From Pseudomonadota bacterium (GTDB lineage: Bacteria > BMS3Abin14): a stretch of 6,424 nucleotides of DNA. The number at the start of each line of letters is the position of its first letter. Position 1 is the stretch's first letter. The notes below the pieces were generated by a model. That model was not told the origin of the DNA and did not search any database. It saw only the letters and a program-made list of their open reading frames with translations. A program made the translations under genes and the position numbers. The stretch is from NCBI GenBank assembly GCA_003229755.1, contig QIFJ01000008.1:1-6424 (forward strand). The letters run 5' to 3'. This document shows positions 1 to 6,424 of the stretch, in pieces.

Positions 1-2
1 GG

Positions 3-755
<753 letters not shown>

Positions 756-780
756 AGGCGTTCGTACCGTTCCAAATGAA

Positions 781-812
781 GGGGTGGGGCCGGGCGCCCC
801 ATCCCTCTTTTT
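781..812 (+). terminator. Strong intrinsic terminator between the binding-protein gene and glpK
   Basis: GGGGTGGGGC (781-790) pairs with GCCCCATCCC (796-805) over ten base pairs with a single G-U wobble, closing a five-base loop, and is followed by TCTTTTT (806-812). This is a textbook rho-independent terminator for the transporter transcript, 25 bases after its stop codon. Only 43 bases separate its end from the glpK start codon, and I see no convincing promoter there, so glpK-glpD expression may depend on readthrough. Confidence 0.9.
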
Positions 813-843
813 ATACCTTTCACCCCCACCCTAGGACGGGTTG

Positions 844-850
844 AAGGAGG
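844..850 (+). promoter_or_regulatory. Shine-Dalgarno of glpK
   Basis: AAGGAGG lies five bases before the ATG at 856. It decides the start: the in-frame TTG at 841 overlaps this site and has no ribosome-binding site of its own, and starting at 856 puts the ATP-binding D-Q-G-T-T motif at residue 8, as is usual for glycerol kinases. Confidence 0.85.
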
Positions 851-855
851 ACGAA

Positions 856-2340
856 ATGAAATACCTGCTTGCCCTCGATCAGGGCACGACAAGCAGCCGG
901 GCCATTCTTTTCGGCCTGGATGGCAGTATCGTGAGCGTTGCCCAGCAGGAGTTCGAGCAGCACTTTCCCCATGATGGATGGGTTGAACACGACGCTGAAG
1001 AGATCTGGCTAAGCCAACTGAACACCGCCAGGGAGGCCATCAGCGAAGTCGGTGCCGATCCTGAAAATGTCGCGGCCATCGGTATCACGAATCAGCGGGA
1101 GACCACCGTGGTCTGGGACCGGTCGACAGGAGATCCTCTGTACCGTGCCATAGTATGGCAGGATCGGCGGGCGGCGAGTCTGACCGACCGCATGAAAGTG
1201 GATGGCATGGAACCCTTGATCCGGGAAAAAACCGGACTGCTTCTGGATCCCTACTTTTCGGGTGGAAAGCTGGCCTGGATATTAGAAAATGTTCCCGGTA
1301 TCCGTAAACGCGCCGATTCCGGAGAGGTCTGTTTCGGTACAGTGGACTCCTGGCTGATGTACCGCCTGAGCAGTGGCCGGATACATGCTACGGATGTCAC
1401 CAACGCCAGCCGCACACTCCTGTTTAACATTCATGATCTTTCCTGGGACCAGGAGCTGCTGGATATTTTCGGTATTCCAGCCGGGATCCTTCCCTCAGTA
1501 CGCCCTTCCTCCGACAGGTTCGGCAACACCGATCCGGCACTCTTCGGAAAAGCGATCCCCATCCATGGAGTAGCCGGTGACCAGCAGGCCGCCTTGTTCG
1601 GACAGGCCTGTTTCGAACCGGGCATGGCCAAGAATACTTACGGCACTGGTGCCTTCGTCGTCATGAACACCGGCCCGAAGCCGGTCCTGGGGGAGGGTGT
1701 GTTAACCACCATCGGCTGGCAGATAAAGGGTCAGCAGCCTCAGTACGCCCTGGAGGGTTCTATTTTTATTGCCGGGGCTGCTGTGCAGTGGCTGAGGGAT
1801 GGTCTGGGGTTAATAAAGGAGGCCAGCGAGATAGAGCAGCTCGCCGCCAGCGTGCCCGACACGGGGGGCGTGTACTTCGTACCCGCTCTCGTGGGCCTGG
1901 GAGCTCCCTACTGGGACCCCTACGCAAGGGGCATCATCGTGGGGCTCACCCGGGGCACCGTCAGCGCACACCTGGCCCGGGCCGTCCTTGAGGCCATGGC
2001 CTTCCAGACCCGTGACGCCATTGAGGTAATGCAGGAGGCTAGCGGCATCGCTCTGCAGGAACTGCGGGTCGATGGGGGAGCGGCAGCCAACGACCTCATG
2101 CTGCAGATACAGGCGGATATTCTGGGCACCCCGGTCCTTCGTCCCCGAGTCACCGAAACTACGGCCCTGGGCGCCGCTTACCTGGCGGGAATCGGTGCTG
2201 GGTTGCTGGACCAGGATGCCATTACCGACCAATGGGCCCTCGACCGCCTGTGGGAACCCTCGATGCCTCCCGGGGAGCGCGATGTCCTTTGCAGTGGGTG
2301 GAAGCAGGCCGTTAAGCGGTCACTGAACTGGGCCAAGTGA
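856..2340 (+). CDS. glpK: Glycerol kinase (FGGY family)
   Basis: Cytoplasmic enzyme converting glycerol and ATP to sn-glycerol-3-phosphate, the first committed step of glycerol use. The predicted 494 residues equal the normal family length. The N-terminal phosphate-binding motif LDQGTTSSR (residues 7-15) is intact. Expected glycerol-binding residues are present: Arg81-Glu82 in NQRETT, Trp101 in VWQDRR, Tyr133 in [10 protein letters not shown], and the catalytic Asp242 in [11 protein letters not shown]. The C-terminal nucleotide-binding part carries [12 protein letters not shown] and [13 protein letters not shown]. The loop before GDQQ reads [13 protein letters not shown] (226-238): it has neither the histidine phosphorylated by HPr in enterococcal GlpK (Ala228 by my alignment) nor the GGKGGTR fructose-1,6-bisphosphate loop of E. 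coli GlpK. It is followed 31 bases later by glpD, so the two are probably co-transcribed. No frame problem is visible. Confidence 0.97.
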   Translation: MKYLLALDQGTTSSRAILFGLDGSIVSVAQQEFEQHFPHDGWVEHDAEEIWLSQLNTAREAISEVGADPENVAAIGITNQRETTVVWDRSTGDPLYRAIVWQDRRAASLTDRMKVDGMEPLIREKTGLLLDPYFSGGKLAWILENVPGIRKRADSGEVCFGTVDSWLMYRLSSGRIHATDVTNASRTLLFNIHDLSWDQELLDIFGIPAGILPSVRPSSDRFGNTDPALFGKAIPIHGVAGDQQAALFGQACFEPGMAKNTYGTGAFVVMNTGPKPVLGEGVLTTIGWQIKGQQPQYALEGSIFIAGAAVQWLRDGLGLIKEASEIEQLAASVPDTGGVYFVPALVGLGAPYWDPYARGIIVGLTRGTVSAHLARAVLEAMAFQTRDAIEVMQEASGIALQELRVDGGAAANDLMLQIQADILGTPVLRPRVTETTALGAAYLAGIGAGLLDQDAITDQWALDRLWEPSMPPGERDVLCSGWKQAVKRSLNWAK

Positions 2341-2360
2341 AAAGTCAGTTGTCTTCCACT

Positions 2361-2366
2361 GAGGGA
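2361..2366 (+). promoter_or_regulatory. Shine-Dalgarno of glpD
   Basis: GAGGGA sits five bases before the ATG at 2372, inside the 31-base glpK-glpD spacer. No promoter or terminator is seen in the spacer, which supports co-transcription. Confidence 0.6.
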
Positions 2367-2371
2367 AACGC

Positions 2372-3984
2372 ATGAAAAGAAAAGATATTCTGCCAAGACT
2401 TAAGACAGACGAATCCTTCGACATGCTTGTAATAGGGGGGGGCGCCACGGGCTGCGGTGTCGCTCTGGACGCGGCCAGCCGGGGGCTTAATGTTGCCCTC
2501 GTGGAAAAGAACGACTTTTCTGAGGGCACCAGCAGCCGCAGCACAAAACTGCTCCACGGCGGCGTTCGCTACCTCGAGATGGCAGTCAAGCACCTGGACA
2601 AAGGACAGTACCACCTGGTGAGGGACGCCCTGAAGGAGCGGGGGATCCTGCTGCGTCTGGCGCCCCACCTCTGCCATCCCCTGCCCCTTGTCACACCGCT
2701 CTACAAGTGGATGGAGGTCCCTTACATACTGGCAGGCCTGAAACTTTACGACCTCCTGGCCGGGTCGGCGGGGATCGGAAACAGCCGCCTCCTGGGCCGA
2801 AAAAAAGCCCTGGGGCGATTTCCCATGCTTCACGCCAAGGGTCTCAAAGCCGGCGTGCTCTACTACGATGGTCAGTTCAACGATGCCAGGATGTCGGTGT
2901 GCATCGCCCTGACCGCGGCGCAACACGGGGCGGTCATTGCCAACCATGTCTGCGTCACCGATTTCATAAGGGAAGAGGGAAAAGTGGCGGGTGTATTGGT
3001 CAACGACTCGGTGTCCGGTGAGTCCTGGGAGGTGCGGGCACGGACGGTGATCAACGCCACTGGTCCCTTCGCGGACAGAGTGCGCCTCCTTGACGATCCG
3101 GCTTCACAGCCCATACTCAAGGCCAGTGCAGGCATTCACATCCTTCTCGACAAGCGTTTCGCACCGCCTGACACCGGGTTACTCATACCGAAAACCGAGG
3201 ACGGGAGGGTGCTGTTCGTCCTGCCCTGGGAAGGGCACGCCCTGGTGGGCACCACTGACGAGCCTTCTGAGGTCGTGGAACACCCGCGTCCGTCGAAGGA
3301 TGAAATCTCCTATCTGCTTCGCCACATCGGCCGTTACTTCGATCTCAAGGTATCCGAATCGGACATCAAGGCGGCCTGGTCAGGGTTGCGGCCCCTGATC
3401 TTCGATCCTAAAGCTTCTGACACGGCAAAGCTGACGAGAGACCATCTTATTGAACAGAGTCCTTCCGGTCTGATAACAATCGCTGGAGGCAAGTGGACCA
3501 CTTACAGAAAAATGGCCCTCGAAGTGGTGGATCACGCTGTGCGGCGGTTCTCGCTAAAAGCCCGTAGTGGATCCTGGACGGACCGGATCTACGTAATGGG
3601 GGGGCGGACTACGATCCTCAGGGAGGCGCGGGGCTGGCCGAGAAATACGGCCTCGACACACAGGTCGCCTGGCATCTTAACCGCGCATACGGGGACCGGG
3701 CCGCCGAGGTTGCCCGGATCGCGGCCTCCGGCTTCGAAGCTCTTCTGGCAAAGGACTACCCTTACCTGGAGGCGGAGGTATTGTACGCCGTACGGCACGA
3801 GTGCGCCGAGCACGCCATGGATGTGCTTGCGCACCGCACCTCACTGGCAATGCTGGACACCGCCGCGGCCGCTGAAGCTTCCGGACGAGTCATCGATCTT
3901 ATGGCCGGTGAGCTGGGTTGGGATCCTGAGCGGCTCCGGAAAGAGCAGCAGGTGGTTAACGACCGTCTATTAATAGCGCGGTGA
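2372..3984 (+). CDS. glpD: FAD-dependent glycerol-3-phosphate dehydrogenase, interrupted by a frameshift near 3598
   Basis: Membrane-associated flavoenzyme oxidising glycerol-3-phosphate to dihydroxyacetone phosphate and passing electrons to quinones. The dinucleotide-binding motif VIGGGATGCG (glycines from residue 22), the segment GTSSRSTKLLHGGVRYLE (52-69), AWSGLRPL with Arg340, and AGGKWTTYRKMA with Lys374 and Arg379 all match the family. The first frame reads well to residue 409 (VMGG), then turns into a non-homologous arginine/proline/serine-rich tail that stops at 3973. From 3604 the next frame reads ADYDPQGGAGLAEKYGLD and on through VLYAVRHECAEHAMDVLAHR to a stop at 3982-3984, a normal GlpD C-terminal domain. 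One missing G in the seven-G run 3598-3604 would restore a protein of about 537 residues. As written the gene is broken; sequencing error, real mutation and slippage cannot be separated here. It follows glpK closely. Confidence 0.93.
3598..3604 (+). other. Seven-G run at the glpD frameshift
   Basis: Before this run the GlpD-like reading is in the frame of base 2372; after it the reading continues one base out of phase. The downstream frame has a TAG at 3565-3567, so the shift must lie between 3568 and about 3607, and the G run is the obvious site. Eight Gs would join the frames as VMGGADYDPQ; five would give VMGADYDPQ. Confidence 0.85.
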
Positions 3985-3998
3985 CGAATAAAGACGGG

Positions 3999-4373
3999 TC
4001 ATACTCCACGCCTCGACTCCGGTGCGCTGTCTTCCAGATCCATTTTCCTTCCAATTCTGTATGCGTCTACTGTTCCAAAAATCCAGCAGACAACTATCAA
4101 CAAGAACCCGAGATTGAATACGAGGTTGTTGAGGGTGGAAGATGCCTGGGCGGCTGCGTCCGTAATCGTTTTCAGATCAATTACGCCTCCCTCCAACTCA
4201 ATCTTATCAAGAACGGTAAAAGCATATTGTGCCGCTCTTATTGCTAACACTATCAGGCTGGCGGATACCGTAAGCATCAAAACAAGGCCACGCTTGTAAC
4301 GTTTTAATATAATCTGACCAAGGCCTGGAAAAACTACACCGGATAACAGTGCCCCTTTTAATGAATATTTCAT
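3999..4373 (-). CDS. Small three-helix membrane protein of unknown function with a PGLGQ motif
   Basis: A 124-residue protein convergent with glpD; the two stop codons are separated by only 14 bases, with no terminator between them. Hydrophobic segments at about residues 7-23, 29-50 and 82-101 suggest two or three membrane helices. Between the first and second lies LKRYKRG, and after the last comes the basic stretch YRIGRK with an acidic C-terminal tail. The motif FPGLGQ (15-20) near the N-terminus recalls short membrane proteins with an S/F-x-PG-x-GQ signature (TM2-like or DUF5683-like groups), a resemblance from memory, not a proven assignment. GAAAGGGA ending three bases before the ATG (bases 4376-4383 on the - strand) can act as a Shine-Dalgarno. 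Coding is supported by the compact membrane-protein layout and basic residues flanking the helices. No function can be given, and nothing ties it to glycerol use. Confidence 0.75.
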   Translation of the reverse strand: MKYSLKGALLSGVVFPGLGQIILKRYKRGLVLMLTVSASLIVLAIRAAQYAFTVLDKIELEGGVIDLKTITDAAAQASSTLNNLVFNLGFLLIVVCWIFGTVDAYRIGRKMDLEDSAPESRRGV

Positions 4374-4530
4374 TATCCCTTTCTCATTCCTTCAAGCAGC
4401 CTCTTTAGAGGTCTCTCTTATCCCACCATCCAAAACGGTAACGTCCCATAATTGCTGTAAAAAGGAAAGGGAGTTGCCCCGTTTATGTGGAGAAAGGGGG
4501 CCAGAGCACGTTATACAGAGTTTCTGGTTT

Positions 4531-4549
4531 CCCTTCGACAGGCTCAGGG
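4531..4549. repeat. CCTTCGACAGGCTCAGGG-type short intergenic repeat
   Basis: The 19 bases here match, as I recall it, a short sequence found many times between genes in diverse environmental bacteria, usually recognised by its spurious translations (FDRLRA on one strand, LSLSKG on the other). Both readings occur here. The CCCT/AGGG ends form an imperfect dyad. Only one copy is in this window, so repetition cannot be shown. Confidence 0.5.
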
Positions 4550-4594
4550 CGGACGCAACTAACCCCTCCTGCCTTTTTCCTTCCTCCTTTGCCA

Positions 4595-4620
4595 TGCACC
4601 GTCGCCAAGGCTTTGGTGCA
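4595..4620. repeat. TGCACC...GGTGCA dyad, probable dispersed repeat unit
   Basis: TGCACC (4595-4600) and GGTGCA (4615-4620) are a perfect six-base inverted repeat around an inner GCCAAGGC. The + strand translation through here, MHRRQGFGAQEATEDK, is of a type I have seen as a false product of repeat arrays in environmental genomes. Family assignment is from memory. Confidence 0.45.
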
Positions 4621-4623
4621 CAA

Positions 4624-4646
4624 GAGGCTACGGAGGACAAGCCTCC
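4624..4646. repeat. Nested inverted repeats next to the dyad at 4595
   Basis: GAGGCT (4624-4629) pairs with AGCCTC (4640-4645), and alternatively GGAGG (4632-4636) pairs with CCTCC (4642-4646) around ACAAG. The two pairings exclude each other. No T-run follows, so this is not an intrinsic terminator; it is more likely part of the same repeat cluster. Confidence 0.4.
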
Positions 4647-4649
4647 CTG

Positions 4650-4658
4650 TGTTATAAT
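4650..4658 (+). promoter_or_regulatory. Possible extended -10 promoter element
   Basis: TGTTATAAT contains a consensus TATAAT (4653-4658) with the upstream TGn of extended -10 promoters. No recognisable -35 lies 16-18 bases upstream (around 4630). It is over 220 bases from the amidase start and may be fortuitous. Confidence 0.25.
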
Positions 4659-4774
4659 TTCAGCGTAAAACCAGCGTGACGTATCAATCACATCTATGGG
4701 GATTTTCACCTGAGTAAAATAACAGCTGTACAAGATCAGAACCACATTGTTACCTGAAAAAAAAGTAAGAAAGT

Positions 4775-4817
4775 GAGGTTTGACCTCTAGGTTCTGAGCA
4801 TTTTTTTATAGTATGAT
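4775..4817 (+). promoter_or_regulatory. Candidate promoter/operator region of the amidase gene
   Basis: A perfect short palindrome GAGGT-TTG-ACCTC (4775-4787) overlaps a good -35-like TTGACC (4780-4785). Downstream are a seven-T run (4801-4807) and TATAGT (4807-4812) or TATGAT (4812-4817) as -10 candidates, but their spacing of 21 or 26 bases is longer than optimal; TTTTAT at 4804-4809 gives 18. An A8 run at 4757-4764 precedes it. The overlap of dyad and -35 would suit an operator. The exact promoter is uncertain. Confidence 0.35.
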
Positions 4818-4866
4818 GACGGTAAACTGAGGCTTGTCTCCATTCAATTTTACGGAAAAAAGAGAT

Positions 4867-4872
4867 AGGGGG
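4867..4872 (+). promoter_or_regulatory. Shine-Dalgarno of the amidase gene
   Basis: AGGGGG, eight bases before the ATG at 4881, supports that start; no earlier in-frame start with a better site is evident. Confidence 0.65.
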
Positions 4873-4880
4873 TAGAAAAA

Positions 4881-6195
4881 ATGACTGACAATAATGAAAA
4901 GGTCATCGTTTCAACTTACACAAACGGCATTCTGGACGCAGAAGAGCCGATGCTCGGTCCGGTAAAAGATGGTGGTATCATTGAGGCGAATACAATGCCT
5001 GGTTGTTGGGGGCCGATGATAACCCCTCATCTCAAGGGTGGTCATGAGGTAACTCAGCCTGTTTATGTGGAAAACGCAGAACCGGGAGATGCTCTCGCCA
5101 TCAGAATCCGGGAGATAAAAGTCACATCTGTTGCCACTGCCTCCGGGCAGGATCGTATGGTTGATGGACATTTCCAGGGTGACCCATATGTGGCCAAGAA
5201 ATGTCCCGGGTGCGATACCATAAATCCTGAAACCACGATAGAGGGAATCGGCCAGAATGCAGTGCGCTGTTCCGATTGCGGCACCGCAATAACGGCTTTT
5301 CAGTTCGAGAATGGCTATACTGTCGTTTTCAACGAGGAGAGATCTCTCGGAGTGACTGTGGATAAAGAAACAGCGGAGCGAATTGCACACGATGCCAGGC
5401 ATTATGCCCAGCTTTCTGAAAACTGCGCACAGCATTCGACTCTGCTTTTTGCTCCTCACGATCTCGTCGGAGTGATATCCCGGATGAGACCCTTCATGGG
5501 CCAGCTCGGAACAACCCCGGCCGTGAGAATGCCGGATTCTCACAACGCCGGCGATTTCGGGGTTTTTCTCATTGGTGCGCCTCACGATTACGCAATTACC
5601 GATGAGCAGCTCGAACTGCGCACCGACGGACACATGGACATCGACGTGGTCCGGCCCGGAGCGATACTGGTGGCTCCAGTGAAAGTGCCTGGTGCAGGTG
5701 TATACATGGGTGACATGCACGCGCTGCAGGGAGACGGAGAAATTGCCGGCCATGGATGTTGCCGGGGTCGTAACAGTGCAGGTCGAGGTGGTAAAAGAAA
5801 GAGAGCTTCAAGGGCCCGTACTTTTTCCCCTTATCGAAGATCTCCCTTATCTTGCCAGGCCTTTTAACTCCGGGGAAAGAGCGAAAGCGCAAAAGCTGGC
5901 AAAACAATGGGGCCTTTCCAAGCTGGAGGAATCCGCTCCTATCTCTGTCGTTGGAACAGGGGCTGACTTAAATAAAGCTACGGAAAACGGGTTACAGCGA
6001 GCGGCCGATCTATTAGGGATTAGCGTTCCTGAAGTGAAGAACCGCGCCACAATTACAGGAGCTATTGAGATCGGCCGTCTACCGGGAGTTGTTCAGGTTA
6101 CCTTCCTGGCGCCATTGGAGAAGTTGGAAAGTGCCGGTCTCCTTCCCTTTGTAAGTGAGGTTAGGGAGTCTCTCTTGATAACCTTGATCCCTTGA
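4881..6195 (+). CDS. Acetamidase/formamidase-family (FmdA/AmdA) amidohydrolase, interrupted by a frameshift near 5750
   Basis: Members hydrolyse short amides such as formamide or acetamide to ammonia and the acid, in the cytoplasm; the true substrate here is not deducible. Family traits include IEANTMPGCWGP near residues 34-45, the segment PVYVENAEPGDALAIRI, a Gly/Asp-rich HMDIDVVRPGAILVAPV, and GDMHALQGDGEIAGH (277-291). An insertion with C108-P-G-C111 and C130-S-D-C133 looks like a zinc ribbon. After His291 the starting frame becomes a non-homologous tail ending at 5867. The frame one base on (from about 5752) continues with MDVAGVVTVQVEVVKE, LFPLIEDLPYLARPF and the C-terminal ATITGAIEIGRLPGVVQVTF to a stop at 6193-6195. 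Joined, the protein would have about 437 residues. Removing one base, or adding two, around 5745-5758 restores the frame. Codons are more A/T-ending than in glpK/glpD. No partner gene is adjacent. Confidence 0.85.
5745..5758 (+). other. Frameshift site in the amidase gene
   Basis: The first frame is family-like through GDGEIAGH (ending at 5753) and the next frame is family-like from MDVAG (5752 on), so the break lies within GCCGGCCATGGATG. There is no homopolymer longer than two bases. One surplus base or two lost bases would explain it; the correction is opposite in sign to that in glpD. Confidence 0.8.
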
Positions 6196-6213
6196 AGCTG
6201 GATAAGAGCTAAA

Positions 6214-6252
6214 GCCTTAACGCAGAAGGCCGCAGGGGGGGCTATTAGCCCC
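6214..6252. repeat. Two adjacent small hairpins after the amidase stop
   Basis: GCCTT (6214-6218) pairs with AAGGC (6226-6230) around seven bases, and GGGGCT (6238-6243) pairs with AGCCCC (6247-6252) around ATT. Neither is followed by a T-run, so they are poor intrinsic terminators, but they may protect or end the amidase transcript. Confidence 0.5.
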
Positions 6253-6269
6253 ATCGCAGGGGATCGCAG
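6221..6269. repeat. Four CGCAG repeats
   Basis: CGCAG occurs at 6221, 6231, 6255 and 6265, as two pairs with a ten-base period on either side of the GGGGCT hairpin. It resembles degenerate CGCAGAGG-type intergenic repeats that I recall from many environmental bacterial genomes. Confidence 0.5.
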
Positions 6270-6309
6270 AGGAAAGCATGAAAGGATATTGGGGTAAGAG
6301 CAGTTAGTC

Positions 6310-6328
6310 CGTCACAAAAACGTCACAA
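6310..6328 (+). promoter_or_regulatory. CGTCACAA direct repeat, possible regulator site
   Basis: CGTCACAA is present at 6310-6317 and again at 6321-6328, exactly 11 bases apart, which is about one helical turn. The second copy ends 33 bases before the -35 of the next promoter, where an activator would bind. No regulator is named. Confidence 0.4.
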
Positions 6329-6361
6329 TTCACCAGTCTGTTGCCCAAATCCCTGGTTTTA

Positions 6362-6391
6362 TTGAGTTCAGAGTAGTCGATGTGGTATTAT
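6362..6391 (+). promoter_or_regulatory. Promoter for the gene beginning at the right edge
   Basis: TTGAGT (6362-6367) and TATTAT (6386-6391) are 18 bases apart, and TGG directly before the -10 makes it an extended -10 element. Transcription would start near 6398, giving a leader of about 25 bases. Confidence 0.6.
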
Positions 6392-6406
6392 AGGTGCAAC
6401 TTATTT

Positions 6407-6424
6407 AAGGAGGAAGTTGCCTAT
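6407..6424 (+). promoter_or_regulatory. Strong Shine-Dalgarno and probable start of a gene cut by the window edge
   Basis: AAGGAGGA (6407-6414) is a near-perfect ribosome-binding site. The window ends in AT (6423-6424), nine bases after GGAGG, so if the next base is G the start codon is ATG at 6423. A TTG at 6417 is too close to the site. Nothing can be said of the product. Confidence 0.65.

Larger units (their letters stand above)
4374..4880. other. Intergenic region of about 500 bases, repeat-rich, no convincing gene
   Basis: This lies between two divergently transcribed genes, so it should hold both promoters. The left part (4374-4490) shows only a short CCTCTTTAGAGG dyad at 4400-4411. 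The middle (4500-4650) holds several dyads and sequences resembling dispersed intergenic repeats. The right part (4740-4880) is AT-rich with A and T runs and candidate promoter elements for the amidase gene. An open frame on the - strand (4392-4745) and one on + (4474-4668) run through the repeats; their translations are low-complexity-like and I do not regard them as genes. Confidence 0.6.

Noticed and set aside
812..817. TATACC as a -10 element for glpK
   Set aside because: The corresponding -35 would fall inside the terminator hairpin and does not resemble TTGACA.
1810..2232. Open frame of 140 codons antisense to glpK
   Set aside because: Shadow of conserved glpK sequence; no independent coding evidence.
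2345..2947. Open frame of 200 codons antisense to glpD
   Set aside because: It lies opposite the conserved FAD-binding region and is a by-product of GC-rich codon use.
4392..4745. Open frame of 117 codons on the - strand in the intergenic region
   Set aside because: It runs through the repeat cluster (LSLSKG reading), has no clear ribosome-binding site and no recognisable domain; likely non-coding.
4911..5753. Open frame of 280 codons antisense to the amidase gene
   Set aside because: The + strand shows clear family homology over the same bases; the antisense product has no recognisable domain and no start signals.
5745..5758. Programmed ribosomal frameshift in the amidase gene
   Set aside because: No slippery heptamer or suitable stop codon is present, and no known family member uses recoding to my knowledge.
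6214..6269. CRISPR array
   Set aside because: The repeated unit is only five bases with irregular spacing and no spacer-sized intervals.
6278..6307. Nine-residue open frame MKGYWGKSS after AGAGGA
   Set aside because: It lies upstream of the promoter at 6362-6391 and inside a repeat area, so it is unlikely to be a leader peptide of the next gene.

Overview
The window looks like a stretch of chromosome from an anaerobic or facultative bacterium, most likely of the Desulfobacterota (former Deltaproteobacteria) or a related environmental lineage. This rests on gene style: a glycerol ABC-transporter solute-binding protein next to glpK and glpD, a small 'PGLGQ' membrane protein, and intergenic repeat sequences of a kind I associate with such genomes. 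It is an inference; there is no rRNA or marker gene here. The left two thirds are visibly GC-rich with G/C-ending codons, while the right third (from about 4000) is more AT-rich.

Left block (1-3984), glycerol catabolism on the + strand. It opens with the C-terminal part of a periplasmic solute-binding protein of the glycerol (GlpV-like) ABC transporter. A strong intrinsic terminator (781-812) follows, then glpK (glycerol kinase) and glpD (FAD-dependent glycerol-3-phosphate dehydrogenase), which are 31 bases apart. Together they import glycerol, phosphorylate it to glycerol-3-phosphate and oxidise that to dihydroxyacetone phosphate, passing electrons to the quinone pool. glpD is split by an apparent frameshift at a run of seven G (3598-3604): the first 409 residues are in one frame and the last ~127 in another.

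Middle (3985-4880). A small three-helix membrane protein of unknown function lies on the - strand, convergent with glpD. About 500 bases of non-coding DNA follow, holding short dyad-symmetric sequences that resemble dispersed intergenic repeats, and the AT-rich upstream region of the next gene.

Right block (4881-6424). A + strand acetamidase/formamidase-family (FmdA/AmdA) amidohydrolase with an internal four-cysteine zinc-ribbon-like insertion is also frameshifted, near 5745-5758. The last 229 bases are non-coding: two small hairpins with CGCAG repeats, an 11-bp-spaced direct repeat, a good extended -10 promoter and a strong Shine-Dalgarno for a gene whose start codon probably begins at 6423, the last two bases of the window.

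I did not find a clearly new biological system. The points most worth checking are the two frameshifts, the terminator placed inside the glycerol cluster, a glycerol kinase lacking both classical regulatory sites, and the repeat-rich intergenic segments.
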